From NCBI GenBank assembly GCA_037976565.1, contig CP137684.1, forward strand, positions 18,534,339 to 18,598,338: 64,000 nucleotides of DNA, read 5' to 3'. This stretch comes from Mesocentrotus franciscanus. Lineage: Eukaryota > Echinodermata > Echinoidea > Camarodonta > Strongylocentrotidae. A program made the translations under genes and the position numbers. Below, piece by piece: positions 1 to 12,670 of the stretch. Position 1 is the first letter of the stretch, and every line of letters starts with the position of its first letter. The notes below the pieces were generated by a model that was not told the DNA's origin, ran no database searches, and was given only the letters and a program-made list of their open reading frames with translations.

Positions 1-3000
1 AGCTTTGTGATGAATGCACATTTAAAAGGTGATGTGCAAGGCCATTGAAATTGCCTGTGTTTAAGTAGTTGCTATGGTGTCGTTTGGTCGATTAAGACTT
101 TAAGCATTCATAAATTATTTTATTTTGTATAGGATTTTCCTCAAACTTTTACTGAGTTTTGTCTGTCATTTCTCGGCTATCAAGTTCATCAGTGTGTGTA
201 GTGAATCTTCCCTCTCTTTTAAATACACTTTTTCATTATGATTAACATTTATAGATTCTCTAATGCATGGAACTAGCCTCTTTGCAAGTAATTACTTACT
301 TATTTTTATGATTTCAATACTTGTTTTACAAATATTGTAATGCTGACTCTAATAACACAGTACTGGAATTGTTATGTACCTACTTTACGTCCACTCGTAA
401 ACTTTATCATAGTCAGGAAGATAACCAGCTAAACAATGATCATGATTCTATTAAACTATAATTATGCACATGTAATGTAATGTTTCAATTAAATCTTATT
501 TACAGAAAAGGAAAACAACAAGTGGCACTATTCATGTATTCCTCCCAAGTACTCATGCCAATCTTGCCTTGGCTGAACTTTCCTGAAAGACTGAGTCAAT
601 GACAAATTTAAGGTAATTGTATTTTGTTTAACTGATAAGTGTAAAAGCATCACTTTATATGTTGTTGTCATGATCTCTTGATAGATTATACATCAATGGG
701 GTTACAGCATAAGAAAAACTTTTCCACATTTGTAGGAGGATACCCATTAGATATATATTGAAAATAGAATATCCAATCACATTCTCCATACATGTATATG
801 AAGAGTTATATCTAGGGATTTGATATAATGACATGTTCGATATTGATCAGTTTGTGTACTTAATTAGATGCATTAATTCACTCCTAAAATAAAGGCTTTG
901 TAGCATACATGAATTTGAAATAGAGATCCATCCCACTTAATTGCTTATGTGTACAGAATTCATTTGATTTGGTTTTTATTCAAGACTTTGTGTAGAACCC
1001 CAATAGAATCCATTTCATTTGTTTGCATGATTGTATTTTACCATCCATGCTATCGTTTTTTTTTCATTATGCAGGCTTCAACACATGTGCAGCATTCCAG
1101 TCGGGAGTGAACACCGTCCATTGTAGTGTTCGGCAGGCTTTTCACTTGGAGATTGGGCTGATTTCAATCTTAATAAATATGTTGATTAGATAAAGGACTC
1201 TGCGGTCTGCTCATCAAAACATCAATTAATTTTCTGGCGAAGTGCTCATATATCCTAAATCCTGAGATGTGCTTTCATTTGTGTTACCTTCTTTTTGTCT
1301 GACAGACAGTTGAACTAATACGAAGGTCATCTACAAGCTTACTGGTTTCTAGTGATGAATTAATGGCTATAATTGTAATTATCATTGCATGTCTAATTAA
1401 AGACGTGATGATTCAGTAGGGCTACAGCCTAAGCTCAGCTTGATATGCTTCCAGCCCAAATAACAAACTATTTAAATGAATTACAAGGAGTAGAGAGAGA
1501 AAGAGAGAGAGAGAGAGATGGGGGAGGGGGGAGGGGGTACTAATACGAAGGGATTGGATTGGGATTTTCAGCTATCAATGAAATTCTTAACTCACATATA
1601 TATGACATTATCATTAATATTTCATTCACAGGTTGCAGGAATTATAGATTTTAAGAGGTTCAATATAAATAACTTGTGGAAGGTAATTGATTAATAAATG
1701 TCTGATGTTGAAATAACATGAAAGTGAAGGTACAAAGTAACCACCTTGTGTAACATATTTCCTAGTGAATGGTACCATATATATGTAAGTGTAAAAGTGT
1801 TCAAAATGAATAGTCCCATCATTATTGTGGCTTGATAGCTCTGAAACCATACATCAAAAATTACAAAGTGAGAAGGATCAAGAAACACTCTTAAGTTCAA
1901 ATTTACAATTCATAAAATCGAAATGGAAATCATTATCATTTCACTGTCTAACTACCTGATGCTTGGCTTCAAGATTAAGCATTTAAAAGTAAGTGCAATT
2001 TTGTTCTCTTCACTCCAACCACATTGATTTAGTGAGCATGTTACTGCATCAATTGATGAAGAAATGTAACAATACACTCTATAAATTTGTTGAATTTTAA
2101 CAATTAAAGTTGCAAGTTTCTGAAAAGTAAAACTGACATAGGCCCTATAAGGATTCATTTGAAATAAAATGTTTGTTTTTAATTTAAAAAAAAAAATTAA
2201 TACTTCAAAATTCTATAGTAAGGATATTTTTAGATTGATGTGAAGGGATAAGGACTCAAGATTGGAATATATATATTTTATATATGTACCTACTAAGATG
2301 TATGTACATCTAGTTAGATTAGATATTTGTCTACAGATGCAATGTGTAATGGGTTTTCAAAATGTGATCAAATTATTCAAATGTACATGTATATATCCAA
2401 TCTTGTCATTTTTATGGCTTAAATAATTTGGAGGACTAGGAGATATAAGAACTGTTGATTAATTACTCTTCTTTGCATTGTTCACTCTAACTGGCAAAGA
2501 AAGCGAAAATTAGTAGACACAAAAAGTATTTCCAAAGCAATTATCTTTTATCATCCTGTAATGTATTTTTCTCTTCAATTTTTTGCAGTTGCAATGATTA
2601 GAAGTTGATATTGCTTCCCATGTATGAATCTAAATGAGCAAATTCTCATGCAGTATCATGAATTTCAATTGTTCTTGCAAGCAACATTTTAAGTTCTGAA
2701 ACATCCTCGATTATAAATTACCATGCTCAGAAGTTGGCAATTATACATGTATTTTTTCCATTTTTATTTTGTCTATAAAAGCGTATGCAAGGGTTGTCCA
2801 CATCACATCACAAGTCAGTATAAAACCGTTTATTTAAAATTAACATTCATATGTGTTTTGTGGGAAAAAATTGAAGATTTTGTTATTTTGTATTATTATC
2901 CATTTCATTCAATTTTCACCAATTTAGTTTTTCAATATTTCTACTTGTTTTCCTCAGAACATGTGTTGTGAAGTTTTAATATTCCTTCCCGGTTTCATCA

Positions 3001-4429
3001 TGCTATGTAAATAAGCTTATACATGTAAATGCCTTTTTTGCTCTCATTTACCAAATTATTTAGCGATATTGTTTTAGATATACACATGAATTATTCATAC
3101 TCCTTGTAAATTTGATTTTTGTTTGTGTGTGTGTGTTTTTTGTTATTCAAGAATAAAAGGTGAACTGGGTAAATTAGATGTTGGCTTTAATATTTTACAT
3201 TCTCAAGAAATATAAATCGGGACAAATGTATTTTTACATACTAATTTGAAAGTTGGTAAGGGTATGAATAATTTGTTAAATGTACATGTAGTGTAACATG
3301 TTTCAAAGGAATGAAAGGTGTACAGTGTAATGGTTAAAATTTAGATTATTAAATCTTGTTTTCACAATAATTAGTTAAATACCCTCGATCCCCCATCACT
3401 TTCCCCTCCCTAGGTAATACAAATACACCCACACCTGACAATGGCATAGTCTGTAGATCCAGCCATTGATTTGAGTGTGTATTCGTGTCAGGGAGGAGAG
3501 AGAGGGAGGGGTGGGGACACCAGTAATGTTTTCGCCACTTTTTGAGAGACAGGCACCGTGGAGTTCTTGTTAGTAATACATGTATGTAATGCTGCTTCCT
3601 GGAAATTTAATTCATATACATTAGAATCGTTCTAGAGTTTTAATAAAGTTAACCATTTTAGTTTCTTCTGTTTGGAGCCATAAGGGTGTTAACTCTGTAT
3701 ATTAGTTTTATGCTCTTGTGACTCCAAACAAAATTTCATGTTGACTAAATTTGTAATAGAATATGTGATTGAATAAAATCACCAACCATTTAAATTTCAC
3801 TCATTAATTTTCCTATTGCCTTTTGCTATATAAACCTGTATGAATGTGACACAAAGAAACGGTGTTTTAAAAAAATTGTATAAAGTATTTGCCATCACCT
3901 AGGCCTGGGACATAAAATAATCTATTTGAACAAATAGTAGGCTTATATGCATCTTCTCTTTATGTTTTGAAGAATATTCTTCAAAGAAATACACATGACA
4001 TGAGATCATAATGTATCTCTATACATCTCACAAGTTTCACTTGCTTTGTTTAGTTATTTCCATTTAGTATTTATCGATATATTATAACTCCCTAGGAGCA
4101 GACATCATATTTTGTAACCCCTTTCATATTCAAATCTTAAATATATACGGGCTAGTATCGCTCCACTTTATTGGTAGACCAATAATATTGCTATAAGAAC
4201 AGTTAAAACTAATAAAACATGACACCTTGAAACTGGACCCGCCTGTATAGTTGTGAATATGCAATATCAACAAAACAATATCATGTTCTTCAAAGTATGA
4301 ACCACTACATGGAGAAGAACGCTTTACAATGGAACATGCTTTGCATATTTCGGCTTATGTTATCTGAATTTAAAGCTAACTTTGGCCAACAACACTAAAT
4401 TCATGGCAAACTTTACAGTAAATAGATAA

Positions 4430-4552
4430 CGATGGTGTTGATGATTATGATGTATGTTGAAGGTAACGTTGATGGCCATGTTGGTGGTGATGATGTCAGT
4501 AGTGATGATGATCGTGGTGGTGATGATTATATAATGATAATGACGATGCAAT
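4430..4552. repeat. degenerate GAT/GGT trinucleotide microsatellite
   Basis: Runs of GATGAT, GGTGGT and related triplets dominate this stretch. They give a spurious His/Thr/Ile-rich open frame on the minus strand. No other content is visible. Confidence 0.7.
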
Positions 4553-5439
4553 TTCCATCATCAAAAAGTAAAATTGTCATGCTTTGTAGGTGTGCATTAA
4601 TTTAATTGTCAATTAAAATATTTTCAACACAGGACTAATGTACATGTACCTGAAGAGGCAAACAAACCTGGTCATGCAATTCAACAGGGCATATTTGTGC
4701 ATCATGCATAAGGGTGTGTGCACTAGCTGTGGCTTTGCGGTATAGTATAGGATGTATCACTCCTGATCTCATCACACGGGGCAGAGTAGAGTGTAATGAG
4801 CATACAATATTGTCTGTCAAGAAACTTTTCATGAATCAGGGTACGGTATAAAGATTATACTTGTCTTAACCCTTATATACGCTGAATAATTCAAGGTTAC
4901 AAATGCAACTCGGCTGCAAAGTAGGGAGGGGTGTGGTTGTAACTAATCCCCAAGTGCGTTCTATTTCATTATTTTTCGTTATGACTTTAGTGCAGTAAAA
5001 CTAAATAAAAACATGAAAAATTATAAGGGAAAAAATTATAGAAACTATACCAACGAAAAGTTAAGAATCACCATTACCATCACCATCGTCATCATCATCG
5101 CGCCCTCCCCGTTTCTGTGTGTGTCTCTCTCTCTTTCCGTTTCCCGAGGCGGTAGTCAACAAAAAGAGTCTCGATTTTTTTTTCATTTTGGGATGAGAAA
5201 GATATGTTAGTCGCGTATTAACATAATGTTGATTGGCGCTGAGGACCAAAATATACTCACCGTAGTCGTCCAAAAATGTACTTTAAATTTGTGAAAATGC
5301 TACGAATTTGGTATATAAGTCAAAGTATTGATGATTTGGTATATAGTCAAAGTTTGATATGGTACATGGCTGCCGATAGGCGATGGGGCCGTCGGTCCCG
5401 ACAGGTTAAAAACGTTAATTTTACATTAAAAACAAGTTT

Positions 5440-5681
5440 TAAAAAATTTGCCCCCAGGGGCCCCATTTTGTTGTTGGTTATTTTGTGTTTTTTTGGCTCA
5501 AGGGAGGGTGGATGTTGAGTTCACCCCCCACTGGCCGAAATATCGGCCGGCGCGATTTTAAATTTCAGGGGCAAAAAGAAGAAAAATAAGGGCTCACTAT
5601 AATCCCCCGCTTATTTGCCGGCTTGCTGATTCGGCGCTAAAAAAGTCTCGAATAGGGGGCTGGATCCGCCCTGCTGATGTT
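5440..5681. mobile_element. hAT-type MITE relic related to the 8.38-kb copy
   Basis: The internal sequence (GCTCAAGGGAGGGTG, GTGAGTTCACC, CCCCGCTTATTTGCCGGC, ending CTGGATCCGCCCTG) parallels the element at 8382-8651, including the GGATCC-bearing terminus. The right end resembles a CAGGGCGGATCCAG inverted terminus when read on the minus strand. The left end is not resolved, so limits are approximate. It is non-coding and presumably mobilised in trans by a hAT transposase, which is inferred from the termini. Confidence 0.45.
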
Positions 5682-7005
5682 GCTAAAGTCTGAATTTTCG
5701 TTACGCTTCGTAATGAAAAGGTCAGATGACGCTTTGTGGTAAATAATCCTGAAGAAGAAGACTATACGCTACTGATCATAGTTTAATTTCTTTATTTGCT
5801 TTATTTGCAAAAGAGTCGTAGAGGGCTTTTTCCACTTTGGGCAGCGGTGCAGAGTCTCGTAATTCTGTCGCTGTACAGTTGAAAATAAAATATCCGAAGA
5901 AACTGAGCCAGACGCCTTATTTTTCTTTAAATTTGCCTTTTAAATGACAGTAGGTGAGATAATTTAGTTTTGCAGATATCATATATTTAGGAAATGGTCG
6001 CACATCATGATTAATAATGAATAATAGCACTCTTTCTTTATCTAAAATTGCATGCGTATTTATGTTTTGATTCATACCCATGGCTGCTGTAATTTGTACT
6101 TTTCCGCTTTTTTTGTCGCCATGAACAAGAGAGGATTAAAACTTGTCTATTTAATTAATTTGAATATTAATTCATTTGAAAGATTGTTTCATGTTATACA
6201 TGTATTTGTTGCATGGTACCAAATCTGCAAATAATTCAACACAATTCTTTTCCATTTCTTAAAAAATCATTGTTCATTCTTGTTTTAGAATTTGATCGTC
6301 GTTTTCTTTTCTTCCTTTTCTCTAACCAATATCAAAATGTTTTCATGAATCTTTTGCCCAAATTATCGCATTGAAACTGAACATGAACCTAATCCATAAT
6401 TTTGACCCTAAATCTATCCCTAACACTATAACTTAATAGGCTAACACCCTAAATTTAGCCATAAATCGCCAATTTAACCCTAACCCCGCCCATTCCATAG
6501 CTTACTCATAGGCCCCGACCCTATATAAGCCAGACGGTATAAACCAAATTATGAATAAAATAATCATAATCATAATCCTTTTCAAACTTTGAACTTATCT
6601 ATTTATTTATTTATTAAAACATATTTTTAACAGGATAGCATTTATCAGCTCGCAGGCTGTTTTCCATAACGGTCCTGCATAAAGAAGGAAAATACAAATT
6701 TAAGAACTGACAATAGGAGTATTTACAAGGAAAATAACAAGTGTGATATAATCAATTATAAAATAAAAATAAAAGTAGAACACGAAATGTCTTAGCAGCT
6801 GCATAGGCCTCGACCAAACAATTATATAAGATAGATATCAAATTTACAACGTAATGTAAGTATATGTAATTTCCTAGATAATAGGGTTAGCAATCATTTT
6901 AGTTACTTATTGCGTATAATGTTGTAGTAGTAAGGAGAAACGGCAGTGAACAAACTTTATCGATTAAAGGAAGATTTTTTTATATTGGTATTTAAAACTG
7001 TCTAC

Positions 7006-7516
7006 TTAATTGGCATTTTGGATATCATTGGGAAGCTTATTCCAATTAACCGCTCCAGCATACTTAAAAGATTGTTTGAATAAGGTCACGTTGGGCTTGG
7101 GCAATACTACATTAGGAGAGTTTGCATTTCTTGTATTAAGGCCATGGCGGTCGAAATACATTTCTATTTCGTTTGATAAGCGAGGTGGAGCAATGCCCAT
7201 TATACATTTGAACATAAGCATAGCCAGAAAATAATCACGGCGGTGATCAATAGTTTGCCAGGAAAGTTTTTTTTATCAATGTGTTGCCGCTTGCAATTTC
7301 ATAGTCAGAGATACCAGTTACATATCTAGCAGCTCTTTTTAGCAATCTCTGAAGGGGCAGCTTGTAGCTGGCTAGGCAGTTTCCCCATACAGAGATTGCA
7401 TAGTCTATACTGTTGGAGCGCCTTGAAGACCTAATTGCAAGGTCGATACGTGCGCTATACAAGAAACCAATATTATTATTATCATTTTTATTATTATACA
7501 GGGTTGGATTATACAC
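7006..7516 (-). pseudogene. LINE ORF2 C-terminal fragments (two frames)
   Basis: Two consecutive minus-strand frames continue the LINE protein. The first (7247-7516) carries the segment SNSIDYAISVWGNC followed by LLKRAARYVTG, a typical post-RT pattern in CR1/L2/Rex-like elements. The second (7006-7221) carries a PRLSNEIEMYF segment and ends with WNKLPNDIQNAN, the conserved extreme C-terminus. A frameshift near 7221-7247 separates them. Below 7006 only 3' untranslated sequence and the TAAA-rich tail remain. Confidence 0.75.
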
Positions 7517-7552
7517 TTATAAAGGGTGTTCAATAGTTCTGAAATTAAGAAT

Positions 7553-7853
7553 TTACTCAGCTTTCATAAAAGAATAAATTTTATAGGCAATAAATTTACA
7601 TAAGTCTCTTAAATATACATTCCACTTCAAATTTTCATCAATCACTATACCTAAATATTTTATAGATTTTACCTGTTCGATCAGTTCATCTTTTATGAAT
7701 ATATTTAATATATCAGAGGATCTTAATTTTATTAGCATTGTTTTGGTTTTACTTGTGTAAATGCGTAATCGATTTTGTTTATACCAATTATTTAGAGCAT
7801 TAATATATTTTTGTAATTTCTTTGTAACATCATCTAACTTACTATCTGCAACC
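7553..7853 (-). pseudogene. LINE reverse transcriptase, thumb fragment
   Basis: An open minus-strand frame of about 100 residues covering the region immediately downstream of the polymerase active site. It carries the pattern N-x-L-x(6)-KTK-x-M followed by IKYLGIVID, the hallmark of non-LTR reverse transcriptases after the YxDD box. The YxDD box itself is not included because the insertion is truncated. The frame stops at 7553 and coding similarity resumes in another frame at 7516, so at least one frameshift separates them. It belongs to the LINE at 6592-7853. Confidence 0.75.
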
Positions 7854-8029
7854 TATAACTTAACCTATACAAGTAACCGTACCACCATAAACCCCAACCT
7901 TTGAACAACGGACATACCCACTATTATGCTTGAGGTGGACATATAGGGGGTATTAAGAACATAAACCCACTAGTGGGGATTCACTGCAGAATAATCAAAC
8001 ATCCATAATAATGAATTAGGGTCAGTGTC

Positions 8030-8180
8030 AGAGTCAGGAATACGGTTAGGACTAGGGTGAGGGTTAAGAGTAGGGTTAGGACTAGGGTTAGGGTTAGGGT
8101 TAGGTTTAGGACTAGGGTTGGATGAGAGTTAGAGTTTGGCCCAGGGTTAGGGTTAGGACTAGGGTTGTGGTTACAATCGG
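8030..8180. repeat. degenerate interstitial (TTAGGG)n-like tract
   Basis: GTTAGG/GGTTAG hexamers, interrupted by GACTAG variants, fill this stretch, with the best run GGGTTAGGGTTAGGGTTAGG near 8088-8107. A weaker CCCTAA-type tract in the other orientation lies at 6408-6485. They match the metazoan telomere unit but sit inside the contig, so these are interstitial repeats. Confidence 0.6.
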
Positions 8181-8381
8181 GGTTACAACTAGGCTTACTT
8201 TCAACACATTCAGCTCCTTTTGGATGACCAACAAATCCAGCTTTCAAAAAGTGGAATAATAGGCGAACGATAATAGATGAAAATTGACCTCTCTATCCAA
8301 TCTTGTTTATCAAAATTAACCATCTTTCACACTAAATGCAACTTTTGATGAAATATGCATTCAGTAGAAAAGTGAAAACGG

Positions 8382-8651
8382 CAGTGGCGGATCCAGGGTG
8401 GGGGGCACACAATTTTAACAAAAATTTTACCTTTAAAAAGGGAAAAAGACGACCCCCTCCCCGGTAACAACAACAAAATTTTAATTTTAAAAGATAGTAA
8501 CCACAATATTACCTTTTTTTGCTCAAGGGGAGGGTGTTGAGGTTTTTTAAGTGCTCACTACTCCCTCCCCGCTTATTCGCCGGCTGATTCGCCTCTAAAT
8601 ATTTTATTACGAATTGGGCCCCACCCTTGCCGCCGGCTGGATCCACCCCTG
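8382..8651. mobile_element. hAT-type MITE, about 270 bp
   Basis: The terminal inverted repeats are CAGTGGCGGATCCAG on the left and CAGGGGTGGATCCAG (reverse complement of the right end), 13 of 15 identical. Flanking octamers GAAAACGG (8374-8381) and GACAAAGG (8652-8659) match at 6 of 8 positions, fitting a decayed 8-bp target duplication. CA[G]-starting termini and 8-bp duplications are characteristic of hAT elements. There is no coding capacity. A relative lies at about 5440-5681, and GGATCC-bearing G-rich ends recur at 55198 and 57907. Confidence 0.65.
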
Positions 8652-8659
8652 GACAAAGG

Positions 8660-11420
8660 TATACAAACATTGCCCCCTTAACACATATCCAACACACATC
8701 ATCACCCCACCCCGATCTCTGGTGTAGAAGGAAGGCCTAATCAAATATTGAAAAGAAAAAGAAGAAAAAACGGAAAAGAATAAACAGAGAAAATAGAGGA
8801 AAGAGGGAAAGGGAAGGGAATGTGAAAAGAAGATATTACGACACCCTACCGCCCCTCCGACTCTCTCCTGTACACTCAAACTGTCGCTCTCGCTATGCTA
8901 CATCACTGAATGCGCCCTCATTACAACACACAGTGCCACAAACTCACTTTTACACACAGTAAGGGACACAAACATGTAAACTAAACCGTTTAAACAAAAA
9001 AAATAAAGCACAGATAAAACAGACTTTGTTGGGCAATTCATGATTAAATGCTATGTATAATACCTCCTACAAAATCTGAGAAAAAGTTTGGTTGTACGAC
9101 ACATGCCCATACCAAAATTGCTCCACAAAAGTTTTCTACACTAACTGAAATCCTAACTTCAAGCCTGAACCTGAACCCAACAATTTTCATAAAATAAAGC
9201 CCAGAGCAAATGTCAAATCACTGCAAACCGATCATCGTGTTCCTGAAATCGTGTTGACTATCATATTTCAGCATGACCTACATACAATAAGCTGATTGCA
9301 TACTTTGAATGGAATATATTGCAGTATTATCCTAACATAAAAATAGAATTTCTTATTAAAATAATATATATAACAATATATACACAGGTCATATATCTAC
9401 AGCCTCATACAGAAGCTATACTGTAAACATGTTGAAAAACTTTAAAATGCTTCCATTTGTTACACATTTAATTTACAAAGAGCATTACTGCAGTCGGGTA
9501 ATACCCCAAAATATGGATGGGGCATCACCTGAAAGATAGCACATCGGGTAATAAGTCCAGGCAAAGTAAATAGTAAGAATGAAGTGGGTGCTTGGTCACC
9601 TTTGAATACAGAAAACTTACATAGATTTGAATTAACTAGTGTGTAAATTTGACATGGGTTAACACAAAAAAGGAAACCATCAAGGAATTTAGATGATGAC
9701 CGGGGACTTATAATTGTCACCTCTCATATGTTTAGTACAGTATTAAACTTTTGGAGGGGATAACTTCGAGGAACTTGTACAATGGTGATCATCTTGCTAT
9801 CTCTCGACGCAATATATGAGAAAGCGGAAAAAATGGTCGGGCAGGGGGTTACCAACTTGTGCATGAGCTATAAGATACTACATGTTTGTCTAAGGGATCT
9901 TGTGTACATGCCAATGTAACAAAAATAGTATGGTTGAATGCTCAATATTTTCGTTTGTTTGGTTAAATCATCTTGTCCTAAAAGCTTACAAGTGGTATTC
10001 CATAACCATTTTCAAAATCTGTCATCATTATTCTAATCATGCAAACTATTTACATCTCATATTTGGTACATTAGTTGGAAGATGAGTGTACAGCTGTAGT
10101 AGACTTTTGAATGTGGATTGCCACTATGGTAATTACATCAATTATTAAAATTGTTTCCTTCAACTGAGAGAAAATAAATGAGCAAATATATGTACTGGAA
10201 ATAGCATAATTATACAAAAGTTAACCATATAATTATGTGTATTTACATGTGTACATACGATGAGAGGTTTCATGTTGCAATGCCCTTATTTTATAACACT
10301 TTGTATATCTATGAATAGTGATATTGAATTCAGACTGATGAAAGAGAACCTTTAAAGCACAACATAACCTGTAAAACACTACATCAGAACATAAGCATGT
10401 CACCATGTATACTTATATTATATTCAAACCACAGCTAGTTAAGGTATATAGATTGAATCTGGTTGAAACTACATGTATACTGAATTTTCATGTTACAACT
10501 ATGCTCAGTGATCTGCACACATGCATATAACGAAGAGGTGGTAGAAAAATATATTAAATCGAGAATTAAATTTGGTTGCTTAAAAAAATCAAGGAGGGTG
10601 ATTGTCCTCTATTTTTGTTTGTTAAATTTAGAAATTGTATTGCTTCATTAATGGCTTATTTTGTTCATTCCATTAATGGGAATATCTATAAAAAACAACA
10701 AAAAGAAATTAAACAGCAATGAACAATGAAATATAGGTTTCTTGCGTTGTCAAAAGATAGTACACATGGAGTACTGATTAGACAGGGTCAATGATAGATT
10801 TCCCTTAGTTAGTAGTTACCAAGTTGTTGATAATAATACAAAGTACAAAAGTTGAACATATTCCACAGAAATTCATTTGCATGTTATGGGACAATACCTC
10901 AAAATCACTCTTTATGATTTTAAGATATTTATGGTTGAAGAAAAACTTGGTTATAGGGTATCAGGTTATGCACGCACATACATGTACATGCATATACTAC
11001 CCTAAAAGACACATCTGTTAGGACAATGTTAAGTGCATGTGAGCATGAGCCAACAGTTCCAACTAGCAACTTTCATGGCCAATTACTAATGTTAAGGGTG
11101 AATAGCTACATAATTACTTTAACTCAAATAAGCTGAATATTATGCATCCCTCCACACTCTATCTAGCACTGGCTAATATAAAATCTGTAGTTTTACTACT
11201 TGTACACACTACATGGTAGTATAAGTTATTCTTAAAACTTTAAGCTTTATTATTATACAATATTAGAACAAGTACATGATTCCATCAAGAGGAAAATTTT
11301 GGTTTGCAGTAGCAGTTATACAAATTGCCCTGAAACTGTAGTAACAAATGAGAAGTAGAAAATATGCAATAAGTACATCCATTTGCAAAGTGCCTAATTA
11401 TTACCCACTGGCTTTGGCCG
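8660..11420. other. no recognisable gene
   Basis: AT-rich sequence without a supported gene or clear repeat family. Open frames here are short, low-complexity or compositionally non-coding. Confidence 0.5.
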
Positions 11421-11429
11421 AGCCGTATC

Positions 11430-11669
11430 AGGACAATTACCCCCTGGACAACACCCCGGAAAATTACCCCCAGATCCACCCTGATAATAAATTAGCTTTT
11501 ATAAAGCAAATTAGTTTTGTTTTTAATATTTTGTTTTGTTTTGTTTTGTTTTTGTTTTGTTTTTCTTGGGGGAATTTTCCGGGGTAATTTTCCTTTGGGG
11601 TAACTTTCCGAGGGCTAATTGTCCCGCTGGTGATTGGTCGGGGGTGATTGCCCAGGGGGTAATTGTCCT
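11430..11669. mobile_element. MITE with reiterated GGACAATTACCCC motif
   Basis: An 18-bp perfect inverted terminal repeat AGGACAATTACCCCCTGG occurs at 11430-11447 and, inverted, at 11652-11669. Variants of the same motif (GGAAAATTACCCC, GGTAATTTTCC, GGGTAACTTTCC, GCTAATTGTCC) recur at least five times inside, in both orientations. The middle is a TTTTG-rich simple stretch (11516-11567). No target duplication is evident. It is non-coding and contributes spurious short open frames. Confidence 0.6.
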
Positions 11670-12303
11670 AGAAACTGGCCGAGCTACTATGATATTGTGC
11701 TCAAGGATCTCTTTCGGCACAATTTACTTCATCTCATGGGAGAGTGGCAAATGTAGATTAATGTCTAGCCAAAGGACATTAGTGCCACGAGACTGGAATG
11801 TTGGGCCATGTGATCCACAGTATAGTGATATATGCATAAGACCATGTCACCTCTACATAATGATAACATAATGATTAACATATATTACAATGCACTACAA
11901 TTCAATTCAAATTTAATGATAATGCAGATGAACTATTATTCTACAAGTACTATCAACCTCCTAATCTATAACCTTTCAACCATTTTAAAAACATTTTTCA
12001 TGGATTTATACCTTCCATCATATCTAATGTCATTTTACCCCTTCCTCTGTCACTCTCTATCCTGATATAACTATGTAGTTATGGTAGGAGAGAAGAATAC
12101 ATGTATATAGTTTATATTTTTGCAGGGTACTTGACGTTTTTCTGTAAATGGGCATCTTTGTTGTAATGGGCTTCTTCACAAGGAAAGTGTCTGTTCTGCT
12201 AGATCTATACTCCATAGTTTAGTGCAAGTCCCATTGTAACTTCTGAATTAAATTTCTGCAGACCTCCTCATTTCATTTTTGTATACTCATGGTTGTCTTT
12301 CCC

Positions 12304-12432
12304 TAGACCCTCATACAGGTGTACTTGGCCGTCATCATTTCATAAGAACCAAGAGCCATGCCGTTAGCCTCTGCCAGATCCCTCTCAGTGCATGTGGCAA
12401 GCAGCAGATCACCTTGTACTTGGAATCTGTTG
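12304..12432 (-). CDS. candidate 3'-terminal coding exon, unknown protein
   Basis: On the minus strand a pyrimidine-rich tract ending CAAACCAACAG at about 12433 precedes an open segment of about 42 codons that ends with a TAG at about 12304. The encoded end (motifs ATCTERDLAEANG and SYEMMTAKYTC) has a normal protein composition. A second frame in the same interval is also open for about 29 codons, and no matching upstream exon could be joined in phase, so this is a weak candidate. The family is not recognised. Confidence 0.25.
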
Positions 12433-12584
12433 GTTTGAGAAAAAAGAACAGAGCTTTCATTTAATTTTTGGGGTCTCAAGAACAAGTTACCTTTTTCCCC
12501 TTCATAATAAAACTTTTACCAGATAAAATGTGAAAATCCTTCTTTGTTTCAATTATCTTTATCTAGGAAGGATGTTTCCAACAC

Positions 12585-12670
12585 ATTTCAAAATGATCAT
12601 GAAGTGCCTCAAAAAAGTAAAAATCTTTGAGTGACCGGTTTTACCTCACTCATTTTCCCCAATAGAATGT
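12585..12670. repeat. dispersed repeat, inverted copy at 43000-43085
   Basis: The string AAAATCTTTGAGTGACCGGT, followed by TTTTACC, ACTCATTT and CCCCAATAGA, also occurs in reverse complement at about 43000-43085. The second copy has an extra partial duplication of the GACTCA part. Function is unknown; probably a non-autonomous repeat. Confidence 0.6.

Larger units (their letters stand above)
1..6590. other. gene-poor region, weak splice-flanked segments only
   Basis: No reading frame here looks like a conserved protein. Two plus-strand segments are bounded by good splice signals: about 506-612 (acceptor TTATTTACAG, donor AAG-GTAATT) and about 1075 onward (acceptor with a T-rich tract ending TTATGCAG, followed by an AATAAA near 1171). 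All three frames of the first contain stops, so if transcribed they are more likely untranslated or non-coding exons. The rest is AT-rich DNA with short simple repeats: GA-rich at 1493-1537, TG at 3122-3137, GAT-type at 4430-4550. Confidence 0.3.
6592..7853 (-). mobile_element. 5'-truncated CR1/L2-like non-LTR retrotransposon
   Basis: Read on the minus strand this is the 3' part of a LINE. It begins within the reverse transcriptase just after the catalytic region and ends in an AATAAATAAATAAAT tail at about 6592-6610. The coding part is broken into three frames (7553-7853, 7247-7516, 7006-7221). The thumb region is recognisable by NRLRIYTSKTKTM and IKYLGIVIDENLKW, and the C-terminal domain by FKYAGAVNWNKLPNDI. 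The nuclease and YxDD-containing part are absent, as usual for a 5'-truncated insertion. The element is inactive. Assignment to the CR1/L2/jockey group rests on domain style; the exact clade is not determined. Confidence 0.8.

Noticed and set aside
7981..8247. Pro/Asn-rich or Leu/Thr-rich protein
   Set aside because: Translation of the TTAGGG-like repeat.
9460..9720. 86-codon minus-strand frame
   Set aside because: No splice context, domain or compositional support.
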